64,000 nt of DNA from Kiritimatiellia bacterium (GCA_017406465.1 JAFQYM010000027.1:26623-90622), one strand, 5' to 3'; shown: positions 18,840 to 28,700, counted from the first letter of the stretch. Numbers and translations are program-made. Notes: generated from the letters alone by a model not told the origin.

Positions 18840-19891
18840 TCCTCGTCCTCCTTCTCTTCCTTGACTACCTCGGCCGCAGCTGGCTCGGCGCTCTCGCCGG
18901 CGACCGGCTTCGCTGCCAGGCCGAAATCATACGTCGCAACAACTGCATGCACGAGGAACGGATCCTCCTTCTCGGGATCGTTCACGACGCCATTATCCGG
19001 CTCTTCGGCGCCCTCGGCCGGCTTCTCCTCCCCGAATCCGGCTTGCTCGCCGCGGCGCCTCCGCCGCGGACGCGAGGATTGCTGCTCGGCCGCGCCCCTC
19101 TTGTCGCCCTCGCCGAGGGCCTTGCCGATCATGTCTCCCTCGCGCGCAAAGTCCAGCGTCTCTACGACGAGGAAACGCTGCGACGTCGCAAACGCGTTTA
19201 CGACCTTGACGAGCGCCGCCGGCTTCGCACGGAAGTCGATTGCATATTTCTCCTCCGTATAGGCGGGCTTCACCTCCTCGGCGTCCTTCCGCCTGCGCTG
19301 ACGCCTGTTCGTCTTCGCGTCCTTCTGCTGCTCGCTGGCCTGGGGCTGCTTCGCAAGGATGGGCTCGATCCTGACAATCTCCACGATTCCGCAGTCGGCG
19401 AGCGCCTCGACGACAGTGCGGATGTCGGCCCACTGGCGCTGGAGCTGCGGAAGCTTCTCCTTCTCGGGAAGTTTGTCGCCCGTCACGAAATCGGGAAAGC
19501 CGAACGCGAAGTCGGGCTTGACGATCTTGCCCTCGACGCCGCCGGGGAGAGCGGAAAGGGCGCGAGCCTCGTCGACGAGCTTCTGCTTGAAGGCGGCCTC
19601 GTTGACGTCAGCTTCGACGACGCGGTCGCCTGCCGAAGCCGTCGAAAGCGCGGCCTCCGTCCAGCCCGCGAGGGCGGCGCTGTTGTCTTTCACCGCCTTT
19701 GTGCTCGCGGCGTCTGGGCTTATCGCGGCGCCGAGCAAGGCGCGAACCGCGGCGGAATCGCTTTCGAAAGCATCCTCCGCCTCGGACTTCGCGGAGTAGG
19801 CGCTAAATGCGAAATATCCAAGCACGGCCGAGGCGACAAGCGCAACTCCGCCTATCGCGAGCATCACTATCTGGTTCTTGGACAGGTTCAT
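18836..19891 (-). CDS. PilO-like / Amuc_1100-like pilus assembly protein
   Basis: 351 aa. A single N-terminal transmembrane segment (~9-29) is followed by a helical stretch and two ferredoxin-like halves typical of PilO. Several segments match what is known of Akkermansia Amuc_1100: LADCGIVEIVRI and the FRAKPAALVKVVNAF...RFLVVETL region at equivalent places, and a final beta strand with FLVHAVVATYDFG. A charged Arg-rich linker (RRQRRRK, RRRRR) is specific to this protein. The start overlaps the PilM-PilN gene by 4 bp (ATGA). In Akkermansia this protein is an abundant surface-exposed TLR2-activating protein; whether that holds here is unknown. Confidence 0.75.
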   Translation of the reverse strand: MNLSKNQIVMLAIGGVALVASAVLGYFAFSAYSAKSEAEDAFESDSAAVRALLGAAISPDAASTKAVKDNSAALAGWTEAALSTASAGDRVVEADVNEAAFKQKLVDEARALSALPGGVEGKIVKPDFAFGFPDFVTGDKLPEKEKLPQLQRQWADIRTVVEALADCGIVEIVRIEPILAKQPQASEQQKDAKTNRRQRRRKDAEEVKPAYTEEKYAIDFRAKPAALVKVVNAFATSQRFLVVETLDFAREGDMIGKALGEGDKRGAAEQQSSRPRRRRRGEQAGFGEEKPAEGAEEPDNGVVNDPEKEDPFLVHAVVATYDFGLAAKPVAGESAEPAAAEVVKEEKEDEE

Positions 19892-21525
19892 CGCTCTTCT
19901 CCCTTCCCGAACTTGAACTTGGCGACGACGACGATTTGCTTGAGCGCAGCGTCCTTGCCGACATCGGTCATCGACTCGATCTTGACTGACGCCGGATCAA
20001 CCACCGGCGAGCCCTTGAGCCGCGCCTCGATTATCTGCGCGGCCGTGGAGCCGCCCGTCTTCGTGCGCGAGACGAGCGTCTTGAGGTCATCCGCCCAGCC
20101 ACGCACGGTGATGCGATCGCCCTCCCACTTCTCGATCCACATCTCGTTGCCGAGGGCGGAGCGAATCGCCATGATCTTCGTTACGGGAAGACTGCGCTTC
20201 GCAAAGAGCGCCTTAAACGAGTCCGCCCTGGCGGTAACCTGCTCCTCTTCCGCAATCGCTTCCTTGACCTTGGCTTCCACGGAGCGGAGACGCGATACCT
20301 CGGCCGAGACAGCCGAACTCTTGGCCTCCGCTTCGGCGGCGCCTTTGTTGGCGGCGAGCATCACGAGCACAAGGGCCACGACAAGCGATACGGCGCCAAC
20401 GGCCACGAACGGGATCTTCGCGATGTCGGCGCGTTCCTTCACCAAAGAGGGCGGCAGAAGATTTATCGCAAACGTCGCGAGGCCCGCCAGATGGAGGGCA
20501 AGGCCGACCGTCGCCGCGAGCTGCGTTGCATCGCCCTCAAGCGCCTCGGCGTCGATCCTGGGGCCGACACCGACGACGTCGAACGGATTCACGTACTCGA
20601 CTTCGAGCTGGAGACTTTCGGCGAAGAAGCGGTCGAGCTGAGGAAGAAGCGCGGTGCCGCCCGTGATGTAGAGCTTCACGGGGACGCTCCCGCCCTGCTG
20701 CGAGCGGTAGAAGTTGATGGAACGCGACACTTCGGCGTGAAGGCGCGTCATCACCGCGCGGCAGACCTTGGACACGCGGTCGCGCGTCGCGTCCTCGTCC
20801 TCGACAACGCCGCCGAGGGCGACGTACGCGGCGGTGCGCTTGTATTCCTCCGCCTCCTCCGGCGTGCACCCGAGCGCGGCGACAATCTCCTTCGTGATCG
20901 TGTTGCCCGCGACGGGGATCGAGCGATTGTAGAGCTTGTCGCCGTCTACGATCACGAGCGACGTAGTCTTGGAGCCGATGTCCAGGACAACGCAGCATCC
21001 GCCATCGGCGGCTCCCGCCTGGCGAAGCACGTTCGTGAGGGCGATGGGCGCGACGTCTACGAGCTCCGGCGTGAATCCCGCACCGCGAACAGCGGCCACA
21101 ATGTCCTCGACCTGGTCGATCTTCGCGGCGACGATCATCACGTTCTTCTCGCCGTTTTCGTTGTCGCCGAGAACCTGCCTGTCGCAGATCATCTCGTCGA
21201 TCGGGAACGGAATGTTCTGCTCGATCTCGAAACGAACCATCTGGTCGAACCGATCGGCTCCGCCGGCGGCAGCGATGGACGCGAAGCGCGGGAACACCAT
21301 CTGCCCAGAGATCGCGACCGCGACGGGCCCCGGCTTGATGCCCTTCTCGCGGACGATCTCGAGGAGCGCAGGCGAAAGAAGCGCGCCCGCGTTGCCCGCG
21401 TCCAAAGGAGCCGCGAGAGAGGCGATGCCGTAGTTGACGAGCGTCAGCCCCCCCTTGCCGCCTTCATACTCGGCAAGCTTCACCGCGGAAGCGCCGATGT
21501 CTAGTGTTAGGTATCGTTTAGCCAT
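19888..21525 (-). CDS. PilM-PilN fusion protein (Amuc_1101-like)
   Basis: 545 aa. Residues 1-~355 are PilM, an FtsA/actin-like cytoplasmic ATPase: phosphate-1 LDIGASAVK (8-16), phosphate-2 LDIGSKTTSLVIV (181-193) and adenosine motif ITGGTALLP (287-295). After NLLPP (355-359), the hallmark PilN start that PilM normally binds, comes a transmembrane helix (~372-392), a coiled coil and a PilN-like ferredoxin domain. PilM and PilN are thus fused. ATG 21525 (MAKRYLTLDIG) is chosen because the 14 in-frame codons before it are made of GGGGAAC repeat units. It couples by 4 bp to the PilO-like gene. Confidence 0.85.
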   Translation of the reverse strand: MAKRYLTLDIGASAVKLAEYEGGKGGLTLVNYGIASLAAPLDAGNAGALLSPALLEIVREKGIKPGPVAVAISGQMVFPRFASIAAAGGADRFDQMVRFEIEQNIPFPIDEMICDRQVLGDNENGEKNVMIVAAKIDQVEDIVAAVRGAGFTPELVDVAPIALTNVLRQAGAADGGCCVVLDIGSKTTSLVIVDGDKLYNRSIPVAGNTITKEIVAALGCTPEEAEEYKRTAAYVALGGVVEDEDATRDRVSKVCRAVMTRLHAEVSRSINFYRSQQGGSVPVKLYITGGTALLPQLDRFFAESLQLEVEYVNPFDVVGVGPRIDAEALEGDATQLAATVGLALHLAGLATFAINLLPPSLVKERADIAKIPFVAVGAVSLVVALVLVMLAANKGAAEAEAKSSAVSAEVSRLRSVEAKVKEAIAEEEQVTARADSFKALFAKRSLPVTKIMAIRSALGNEMWIEKWEGDRITVRGWADDLKTLVSRTKTGGSTAAQIIEARLKGSPVVDPASVKIESMTDVGKDAALKQIVVVAKFKFGKGEER

Positions 21526-21536
21526 AGAAAGTTTCC

Positions 21537-21565
21537 GTTCCCCGGTTCCCGTTCCCCGTTCCCCC
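21537..21565. repeat. Heptamer repeats between pilus genes
   Basis: GTTCCCC-type 7-bp units (about four, one slipped by a base) filling the gap between the Amuc_1102-like stop (21568) and the PilM-PilN start (21525). Same unit as in uvrA at 11390-11417. It supplies the sequence just before the pilM ribosome binding region. Confidence 0.7.
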
Positions 21566-21567
21566 AA

Positions 21568-22269
21568 TTACTGCGCGACCTGCTCGTAGTCGTTCGGATT
21601 CACAAGAGCCCAAATCGTCTTGGAGCGGTCCATGAGCCCCTGACGGCGCTCGATGGTCGGCTTGCCGTCGGCCTGCTGGTCGTTCATGATCTTCTGGTCG
21701 TCCCACCACTTCGTGTGCGGCTTGATGGGTCCTACCGTGCCGTCGCTGTCGCCCTGCAGGATTTCGCCCTTTGCGTTTGTAATGACGAGGCCGACGACCT
21801 TGGCCTCGCCGAAGCGCTCGAGGTACGAGGGATGCAGGCACACGGAAGCCGCATGCGAACCCTGCGGGATGTTCTGATACGTGACGGAAGTCGTGAAGTA
21901 GGAGTAGGGGGCGAGACCTTCCTTGTTGCCCTTGTTCTCGGTCGCGCTCTTCGTCTCAAGCAGGACATGCCACGTGAACGTGAGCTGGTCCTGCCACTTC
22001 ACGAAGGTCGTGTACTTCGCCTCGAGGACGATCCAGCTCCTCGGCTTCGTGTAGCACTTGCCCACGATAGAGCCGCCCTGGAGCGATGGCGCCGCAAGAG
22101 TGGACTGGCGACCGAGTTTCGGGAACTGGTCGAGCATGATCTTGGCTTCTTTGCCGGTAGTAGGCGCGTCGTCGTCGGTTGCCACCGGCTTCTTCGAAGT
22201 CCTGGGGGCTGCAAACGCCACTGCAACAGCAAGCATCGCAATGGAAAATGTCATAAGCTTCTTGTTCAT
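21568..22269 (-). CDS. Exported pilus-locus protein (Amuc_1102-like by position)
   Basis: 233 aa. A signal peptide (MNKKLMTFSIAMLAVAVAFA) then a mature domain of about 210 residues rich in beta strands and aromatic residues (ITF/W patterns such as QLTFTWHVLLE). I do not recognise a named domain in it. Its place as the first gene before the PilM-PilN fusion, its size and its export signal match Amuc_1102, an exported protein of the Akkermansia pilus locus, and the Amuc_1102-1098 gene order is then reproduced exactly. A ribosome binding site (AGGAAAGGAAC) precedes ATG 22269. Confidence 0.6.
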   Translation of the reverse strand: MNKKLMTFSIAMLAVAVAFAAPRTSKKPVATDDDAPTTGKEAKIMLDQFPKLGRQSTLAAPSLQGGSIVGKCYTKPRSWIVLEAKYTTFVKWQDQLTFTWHVLLETKSATENKGNKEGLAPYSYFTTSVTYQNIPQGSHAASVCLHPSYLERFGEAKVVGLVITNAKGEILQGDSDGTVGPIKPHTKWWDDQKIMNDQQADGKPTIERRQGLMDRSKTIWALVNPNDYEQVAQ

Positions 22270-22335
22270 TTTGTTGTTCCTTTCCTGTTTGGTTTAACTT
22301 AAATTCCTCTGTTGTCCCAGACCTTGCCATCATTT

Positions 22336-22474
22336 AGCCACAAAGAACAGGAGATACAGGAGGCATTGTCTCGGCAATTTGACGTTTCAACATCGCCGAT
22401 TCCAATATCTCTCATCACCAAATGGGTGATATCTTTCTTTCTCATTCTCCTGTTTTCTCCTGTTCTTTGTGGCT
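22336..22474. repeat. 139-bp MITE-like inverted repeat element
   Basis: Perfect 19-bp terminal inverted repeats (22336-22354 and 22456-22474, outer end AGCCACAAAGAACAGG), extended inward to about 27 bp with one mismatch. An inner hairpin (ATCACC / GGGTGATAT) lies near the centre. It lies between kpsF and the pilus operon, in noncoding DNA. It may be a non-autonomous mobile element or a hairpin terminator for kpsF. Confidence 0.75.
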
Positions 22475-22485
22475 TATATCTTTAA

Positions 22486-23562
22486 TCACAATACTTTCAT
22501 TTTTGGAAGGTCTTGGATGTCCACGAGTCCGACCACCCGGCCGGACCTGTCGCACACCGGCAGGTCGTCGATGCGCTTTTTCTCAAATATCTTCAGCAGC
22601 TCCGCCGCATACGCGTCGTCGTAGACGAAGAGCGGAGCCTTGGTCATGTAGAGGGAGATAGGGTCATTTAGGGTCGAATAGGGTCCTTTAGCGTCGCTCA
22701 GGGGCGAATTAGAGTCGCTCAGGGTCTTGCCGACACTACCAGACTCTACACCGACGCTATTTGACCCTAACTTGCCCCTCTCGCTCATGATGCGGCGGAA
22801 GTCGCCGTCGGTGAAGATGCCAAGCAGCTTGCCGTCAGTGTCTGCGACAACGGCGCTGCCGCCCTGCGCCTTCGTCATCGCCATCAGCGCGTCGAGAACG
22901 GTCGCCTGCGGGCCGACCTGCGCAAGCCGCTCGCCCGAGCGCATAACGTCTGTCACCTTCATGACAAGCGCCCTGCCAATCGCGCCCGCCGGATGGTTCA
23001 TCGCGTAGTCCTCGACCGGGAACTTCTGCGCGTCGATCATCACCATCGCAAGCGCATCGCCCATCGCCATCGTCGCCGTCGTCGAGTTCGTCGGCGCCAT
23101 GCCAAACGGACACGCCTCCTTGCCGCACGGAATCTCGATGTGGATATCGCTCATCTGCGCAAGCGTCGAGTCGGGGCGGCCAGTCATCGAAATGACCTTG
23201 AGCCCGTGACGGCGGATCGCGGGAATCAAGTTGTTGACCTCGGCCGACTCGCCGGAGAAGCTAAGCGCGATAAGGACGTCCTTCGCAGAAACCATGCCGA
23301 GGTCGCCATGCATCGCCTGCACGGGATTGAGGACAATCGAGCGCGTGCCAGTCGAAGAGAAGATGGCGCTCATCTTCTCGGCGATGTGTAGATTCTTGCC
23401 GACGCCAGATACGACGACAATGCCGCCGTCCGCGACCGTTTCGAGAATCAGCCGGACCGCCTTGACAAAAGATGCACCGAGGGAGTCGCGGGTCTTCTCG
23501 AGACCCTCGATCTCTACCGCGAAGACTTGCTTCGCGCGCTCGATCATCTTGTTGTCTGTCAC
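22486..23562 (-). CDS. kpsF: D-arabinose-5-phosphate isomerase with repeat-encoded linker
   Basis: 358 aa (family usually ~320-330). The SIS domain (~1-200; VSGVGKNLHIAEKMSAIFSSTG, SGES, PTNSTTATMAMGDALA, NHPAGAIG) isomerises ribulose-5-phosphate to arabinose-5-phosphate for KDO and lipopolysaccharide synthesis. Two CBS domains follow (MRSGERL..., LYMTKAPLFVYDDAYA...). Between the CBS domains lies a 40-codon Ser/Gly/Asn-rich insertion made from a decamer array (22661-22780), which accounts for the extra length. The gene overlaps pta by 4 bp. Confidence 0.92.
   Translation of the reverse strand: MTDNKMIERAKQVFAVEIEGLEKTRDSLGASFVKAVRLILETVADGGIVVVSGVGKNLHIAEKMSAIFSSTGTRSIVLNPVQAMHGDLGMVSAKDVLIALSFSGESAEVNNLIPAIRRHGLKVISMTGRPDSTLAQMSDIHIEIPCGKEACPFGMAPTNSTTATMAMGDALAMVMIDAQKFPVEDYAMNHPAGAIGRALVMKVTDVMRSGERLAQVGPQATVLDALMAMTKAQGGSAVVADTDGKLLGIFTDGDFRRIMSERGKLGSNSVGVESGSVGKTLSDSNSPLSDAKGPYSTLNDPISLYMTKAPLFVYDDAYAAELLKIFEKKRIDDLPVCDRSGRVVGLVDIQDLPKMKVL
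22661..22780. repeat. 120-bp head-to-head decamer array in frame in kpsF
   Basis: Exactly twelve 10-bp units: seven of GGGTCATTTA / GGGTCGAATA / AGGGTCTTGC type, then five inverted units of AGACTCTACA / TTGACCCTAA type. 120 bp equals 40 codons, so the reading frame continues through both CBS domains. The units match the intergenic arrays at 49297-49676 and 50456-50953. Confidence 0.85.
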
Positions 23563-24596
23563 TTTGTCGTCGACTGAAGCAGCGTTACACAGATTGTTCC
23601 AACGATGTCCTCGGCGGAGCAGCCGCGCGAGAGGTCGTTCATCGCCTTGGCGAGTCCCTGGAGGTTCGGCCCGATGGCGTCGGCGCCGCCAATCCTCTGC
23701 GCGATCTTGTAGCCGATGTTGCCTGCGTTGAGGTCAGGGAAAATGAAGACGTTCGCGTCGCCCTGCACGGCGCCGTTCGGGTTCTTCTGCTTGCCGGTCG
23801 CAGGGACGATCGCCGCATCGAACTGCAGCTCGCCATCCATCTTGATGCCGGCTTCCTCGAAGCGGGGCTTTGCGAGCTCGACGGCCTTCTGGACCTTCTC
23901 GACGAGCGGACCCGCCGCGGAGCCCTTTGTGGAGAACGAGAGGTACGCGACGCGCGGCTCCTTGCCGGTGAGGTCGCGGTAGGTCTGCGCCGTAGCTAAG
24001 CCGATGTCGACGAGCTGCTCGGCCGTCGGATCGGGAATGACCGCGCAGTCGCCGAACGCGAGCACTTCGTCGCCCGACGCCGTCGGGGTCTTGAGGTCGA
24101 GGATGAAGCAGCTCGACGCCGTCTTGACGCCCTTCTGCGTGCCAAGCGTGTGGAACGCCGCGCGAAGCATGTCGCCAGTCGAGGCGATGGAACCCGCGAC
24201 AAGACCGTTGACGCGGCCGAGCTTAACCATCATGCCGCCGAAGTAGATGCGCTTCGTGCGGAGCGTCTTCTGCGCCGCGGCGAGGTCGATGATCTTCTGC
24301 TTCTCGGCGGGCTTCTTCGACTCCTTGGCGTTCCACGCCTCGAGATACGCGGCTTCGAGTTCGGCGTCGCCTTGGGTGTAGTCAATCGTCTTGATGCCGC
24401 GGTCGGCAAGCTTGAGCCCGGCCTTCGCCTCGGCGTCGGCGATTTCCGCAGGAGTGCCGAGGACGACGGGCGTCGCGATCTTGCGGTCGACGCAAGCGCA
24501 CGCGGCGGTTATGACGCGGGGGTCCATGCCCTCGGGCAGAACGACCGTGCCGTTCAGCTTCGAGGCCTTTTCAATGATGTTCTTGATTGCGTTCAT
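23559..24596 (-). CDS. pta: Phosphate acetyltransferase
   Basis: 345 aa, the short Pta type. Converts acetyl-CoA and phosphate to acetyl phosphate and CoA. Conserved text includes VVLPEGMDPRVITAA near the start, GLVAGSIASTGDMLRAA, ASSCFILD, FGDCAVIPDPTAEQL, RVAYLSFSTKGSA, GELQFDAAIVP and VFIFPDLNAGNIGYKI. It overlaps ackA (ATGA) upstream and kpsF downstream by 4 bp each. With AckA it forms the acetate-yielding, ATP-producing end of fermentation. Confidence 0.95.
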   Translation of the reverse strand: MNAIKNIIEKASKLNGTVVLPEGMDPRVITAACACVDRKIATPVVLGTPAEIADAEAKAGLKLADRGIKTIDYTQGDAELEAAYLEAWNAKESKKPAEKQKIIDLAAAQKTLRTKRIYFGGMMVKLGRVNGLVAGSIASTGDMLRAAFHTLGTQKGVKTASSCFILDLKTPTASGDEVLAFGDCAVIPDPTAEQLVDIGLATAQTYRDLTGKEPRVAYLSFSTKGSAAGPLVEKVQKAVELAKPRFEEAGIKMDGELQFDAAIVPATGKQKNPNGAVQGDANVFIFPDLNAGNIGYKIAQRIGGADAIGPNLQGLAKAMNDLSRGCSAEDIVGTICVTLLQSTTK

Positions 24597-25729
24597 TTTT
24601 CCAATACCTTTACTGTATCCTTTGCAATCATGAGCTCCTCGTTGGTGGGGATGACGACGACAGGGATCTTCGAGCCCTTCGCGCTGATGATCTTGACTTC
24701 GCCGCGAACCTTGTTGGCCTTCGGGTCGAGCTTGATGCCGAGCGCGCCGAGGCGGCGGATGATCCTCTCGCGGACTTCCTTCGAGTTCTCGCCGATGCCG
24801 CCGGTCATGATGATCGCGTCTGCACCGCCTATGACGGTGTTGTACGCGCCGATGTAGAGCGCGACGCGGTAGGCAAGCATCTCGAGCGCGAGCTCGGCCT
24901 GCTTGTCGCCCTTGTCGGCCTTCGAGCAGATGTCACGGCAGTCGCTCGACCCGGCAAGCGCAAGAAGCCCAGACTTCTTGTTGAGCAAGGTGTCCATCTC
25001 GGCCGGGGTCTTCTTCTCGGCCTCCATGATGGAGAGAACCGCCGCGGCGTCGATGTCGCCGCAGCGCGTCCCCATCACCATGCCGGCGAGAGGCGTGAGC
25101 CCCATCGACGTGTCCACGACGCCGCCGTTCTTGATCGCGGCGAGAGACGAGCCGTTGCCGAGATGGCAAGTGACAAGATTCACCTTCGCAAGCGGCTTCT
25201 TGAGGAACTTCGCCGCGGCCTGCGTGATGAACTTGTGCGAGGTGCCATGGAAGCCGTACTTGCGGATTCCCATCTTCTTGTAGTATTTCGGGTCGATCGC
25301 GTACATTCCCGCGCAGTCGGGCATCGTAGCGATGTGGAACGCCGTGTCGAAGACGCCGACGTTCGGAACGCCCTTGAAGATCTTCTCGCACGCCTCGACG
25401 CCGCCGAGGTTCGCCGGCATGTGGAGAGGCCCGAACTTGACGAGCTTCTTTGCCTTCGCCATGTTCGCCTTGTTCATGAGCGCGGAGTCCTTGAAGACCT
25501 CGCCGCCGTGCAGGATGCGGTGGCCGATTGCGTCGATGCCCTTCGCGGCGTCGCCCAGGTCGGCGACGACCTGCGCGAGCGCGGCCGCGTGGTCCTTGGG
25601 ACCGCCGCAGCCGATGCGCTCGACGAGGCCCTTCGCGAGCCGCGTCTCCGTCTTCATGTCGAAGAGCTGGTACTTGAGCGAGCTCGAGCCCGAATTGATT
25701 ACGAGAACTTTCCTTATCTGCTTTTTCAT
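24593..25729 (-). CDS. ackA: Acetate kinase
   Basis: 378 aa (family ~400). ASKHA-fold kinase making ATP and acetate from acetyl phosphate. Motifs: VLVINSGSSSLKYQL, HRILHGGE, VFDTAFH, YGFHGTSHK, VTCHLGNGSSLAA, SMGLTPLAG and DAIIMTGGIGENS. The start lies only 5 bp after the stop of the 4165-aa exported protein gene and I see no room for a promoter, so at least part of its transcription may come from the giant-protein operon. The ribosome binding site is weak. Confidence 0.95.
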   Translation of the reverse strand: MKKQIRKVLVINSGSSSLKYQLFDMKTETRLAKGLVERIGCGGPKDHAAALAQVVADLGDAAKGIDAIGHRILHGGEVFKDSALMNKANMAKAKKLVKFGPLHMPANLGGVEACEKIFKGVPNVGVFDTAFHIATMPDCAGMYAIDPKYYKKMGIRKYGFHGTSHKFITQAAAKFLKKPLAKVNLVTCHLGNGSSLAAIKNGGVVDTSMGLTPLAGMVMGTRCGDIDAAAVLSIMEAEKKTPAEMDTLLNKKSGLLALAGSSDCRDICSKADKGDKQAELALEMLAYRVALYIGAYNTVIGGADAIIMTGGIGENSKEVRERIIRRLGALGIKLDPKANKVRGEVKIISAKGSKIPVVVIPTNEELMIAKDTVKVLEK

Positions 25730-25734
25730 GTTTC

Positions 25735-28700
25735 TTACTTTTCGAGTGTTGCCTTGAAGAAGCCGCTCTCGAGGTCGACGTCGTCCGCAAGGTCGAACTC
25801 ATACGTCGTGGACGTCTTGTTGATCTCGACGTCCCTCGTCTCGATGACCGTCCAGTTGCCGGACTCGAGCGAATCGCGGTGCCAGATGTTGCACGTCAGC
25901 GTGAGCGTGCTCGAGCCAGACGAGAACTCGTAGATGTCGGACAGGACGACAGTGGAGCCATTCTCCTTGCCCGCCGTCTCGGTCGTAATGAAGACCTTTC
26001 CGTTCTCGCGGTCAAGCTCGATCGACTTGATCGCCACGTAACTCGGTTCGGCCGAGGCGTCGCTCTGCGCCGAGTTGAGTCGGCTGTTCACCTGGGAGTC
26101 AGTGCCGGAGGCGTTGACCCCGAGCAGGAGCGCGGCGACGCGCGGCGACTTGAGGTTCGTCATCGCCATAACGGCAAGCCCGGACGAGAGGGCGCCCTTC
26201 GTCTCAATCGAACCGGACAGCGACTTCTTCATTGCGAAGCCACCCGCGTTCTGGTCTATGGACGCCGCGCCGTACGCGGTCAGGTTGCCATTCTGCTTCC
26301 ACTCCCACGCGTCAGGCAGACTGTCGCGGTCCGTGTCGCAGTCTTCGACGTAGACCGGTATGATCTCGTTCGCGCCATAGCCCGGGCCCACCGTGATGCT
26401 TCTCGGGGTGAAGATTGTCCCGAGCTTCATGTCACGCGTGCAGTAGCAGCCCCAGGACTCCCAGTAGTAGTGCTTGTCCGCATTGGAAGTCCAGAACGAA
26501 CGGGTACCGTTGCCGTCGGTGTCGATGAACGCACGGATGTAGTACGAGCCGGTCTTGAGGCCGACAATCGTCGCGTTCGCCGTCTTGATCGCATTGGTCG
26601 AGGAGATGTCGGCCAGGCTGGTGACATATCCCTCGCCGACGGGCTCGCCCGAGAAGTCTGGCGTCTTGAACGCCTGTACGCGGATCTTTCCGGACGACGC
26701 GACTTCGTCGGGACCATAGTACCTGACGGCGACACGCGCAGTCGCGTAGTCGGTCGAGTTCGTAAGGACATTTGCGACAAAGCTGCCGCCAGAGGTCCAG
26801 AGATCGTCCTTGTACTTCGAGTTGTACGTCGAGATCTCCCACGAGTAGGTGCCGCCGTTCTTGAACTCGACGGTGCCGCCCGGGACTATCGCGCCGATCC
26901 TGAGCGGAGGCGTCCAGCTGTACACGCCGTTGGCATCGCGAGGCGGCAGGAGCATGTAGCCGCTCGTCCAGTTGACGCCGTTGCCGGTCACCCTGATGCG
27001 GAAGGCCGTATACGTCGTGTCGTCGCAGCGCCACTGGAACGTAGGCGCCGGCGGCTCGAGCAGCGTCGCGCCGGGGATGGTCGTCGGCCTGACGCGGCTC
27101 GCGGCGAACTTGCGGACAATCGCCTTGCTGAGGATGTTCGCGTTCGTGACGGTCAACGGAACGATGGAGTCGTTGCCGACGTACACCGTATAGTAGATGT
27201 TCGTGAACGCGACCGGCGTCTTGCCATCGGCGAGCTTGGCCGGCACGCCGTTCTGCGGCATCATTTCCTGGATGACCGACGTCAGGGTCATGTGGTTCGG
27301 ATCAAACGCAGCGGAGTTCCAGTCGATGTCAAAGGCGTTGCTCGCCATGTTCAGGATGTCGGCCTCGGTTATGACGGGACGCCCTGTCTGAGTCAGGTCG
27401 TGGACGCGGTCGTAGACAACGGCCATGTATTTCTGCGGAAGGAGGCCTATTTCCATGCTGTCTATGGCGAAACGCGCGATCCTAACGCGGACCCTGCCCT
27501 TCGCCTCGGCCGGATTGCCGCCGTTGACCGTGTAGACGTCCGTCGCATCGGACGGATAGATCACCTCGCGGTCGGTCGCCGCCTCTCCGGTCGTGCCGTT
27601 GTTGCCGCCTGCGCCGATTTCGGCGTTGCCGCCCTTCGTAAGGTCGTAGCGGGGCGTAGACGGATGCGTATCGGTCAACCCGATCGATGCACGGGCGTAA
27701 TTCCAGCCGACGTCGATGTCGCGAACCATTCCGTAGGGTTCGCCGGGCGTGTACTTGCCGTCGTTGTCGAGATCGTAGAACGCGATGAGCGTGTTAAGCC
27801 CCTGCTTGACGTGGCCGAGCGAATTGTTGTCGGCTCCGGGCACATCGGCCTCGGCGAGATAGTAGGTGTTGACCCTGCCGCCCGCGAGGAGCTTCGACTG
27901 CCAGTTGACGCGCACGTAGCTCTTCTGGAGGTTGTAGACCGACACCCAGCCGTTGCCCGTCGTGCTTTGCGAAATGTCGCCTTCCATCGCGAACCAGTCG
28001 GGGAACTTGGCAAAGTCGACCTTAAGCTCGCCAGTCGCGTAGTTGATCGTGCCGAAGGACTCGTCCGGATCGCCCTGGCGGACGATGTCGCCGATCTCGA
28101 GGTCGTCGTTGCGCGGCTGGTCGATGATCGAGCCCTCCCAGATCGCCAACGCCGGGTCCATCGTGTAGCCCTGGTCCGTCAGCATGTTGTAGAGTATCCA
28201 GCCGAGGTCCTTGAACTCGAACTCTATGCTGCCGGGAACGACGCTGCCGGGCGAGAGGTGCAGCAGCATCTCGCGCAGCGGGTTCATTCCGAAGTGCTTG
28301 ACGCCGGTGACGACGTTCGAGGCACCGTTCTCGTACAGCTGAACGTCGCCCTGGCCGCCAAGCGTCCACACGGCGTCGGGAATGGTCGCAAGCGTCTGGT
28401 CGCTCCAAGCCTGGACGACCACGGGCTTGTCGCCGATGTTCTGCGTGCCGTGGTAGGAGATGGTTAGCTCGATCGTGGGAACGGGATACTCGTTCAGCTG
28501 CACTGCGTCGACGGTAAGCGAGGCAAGGACCGTCGGCTTCGTGCCGGACTGGAACTCCGCCTCGTTCGACCAGCCGTCGGCGTCGGCGTCGATGTCGGCG
28601 TCGTAGGCATACGGCGAGACGCTGTCGTTCTCGATGAGATGCTTCGCCTCCCACTGGTCCTTGATACGGTCGTGGTCGGTGAATATCTCGCCGATGTACA

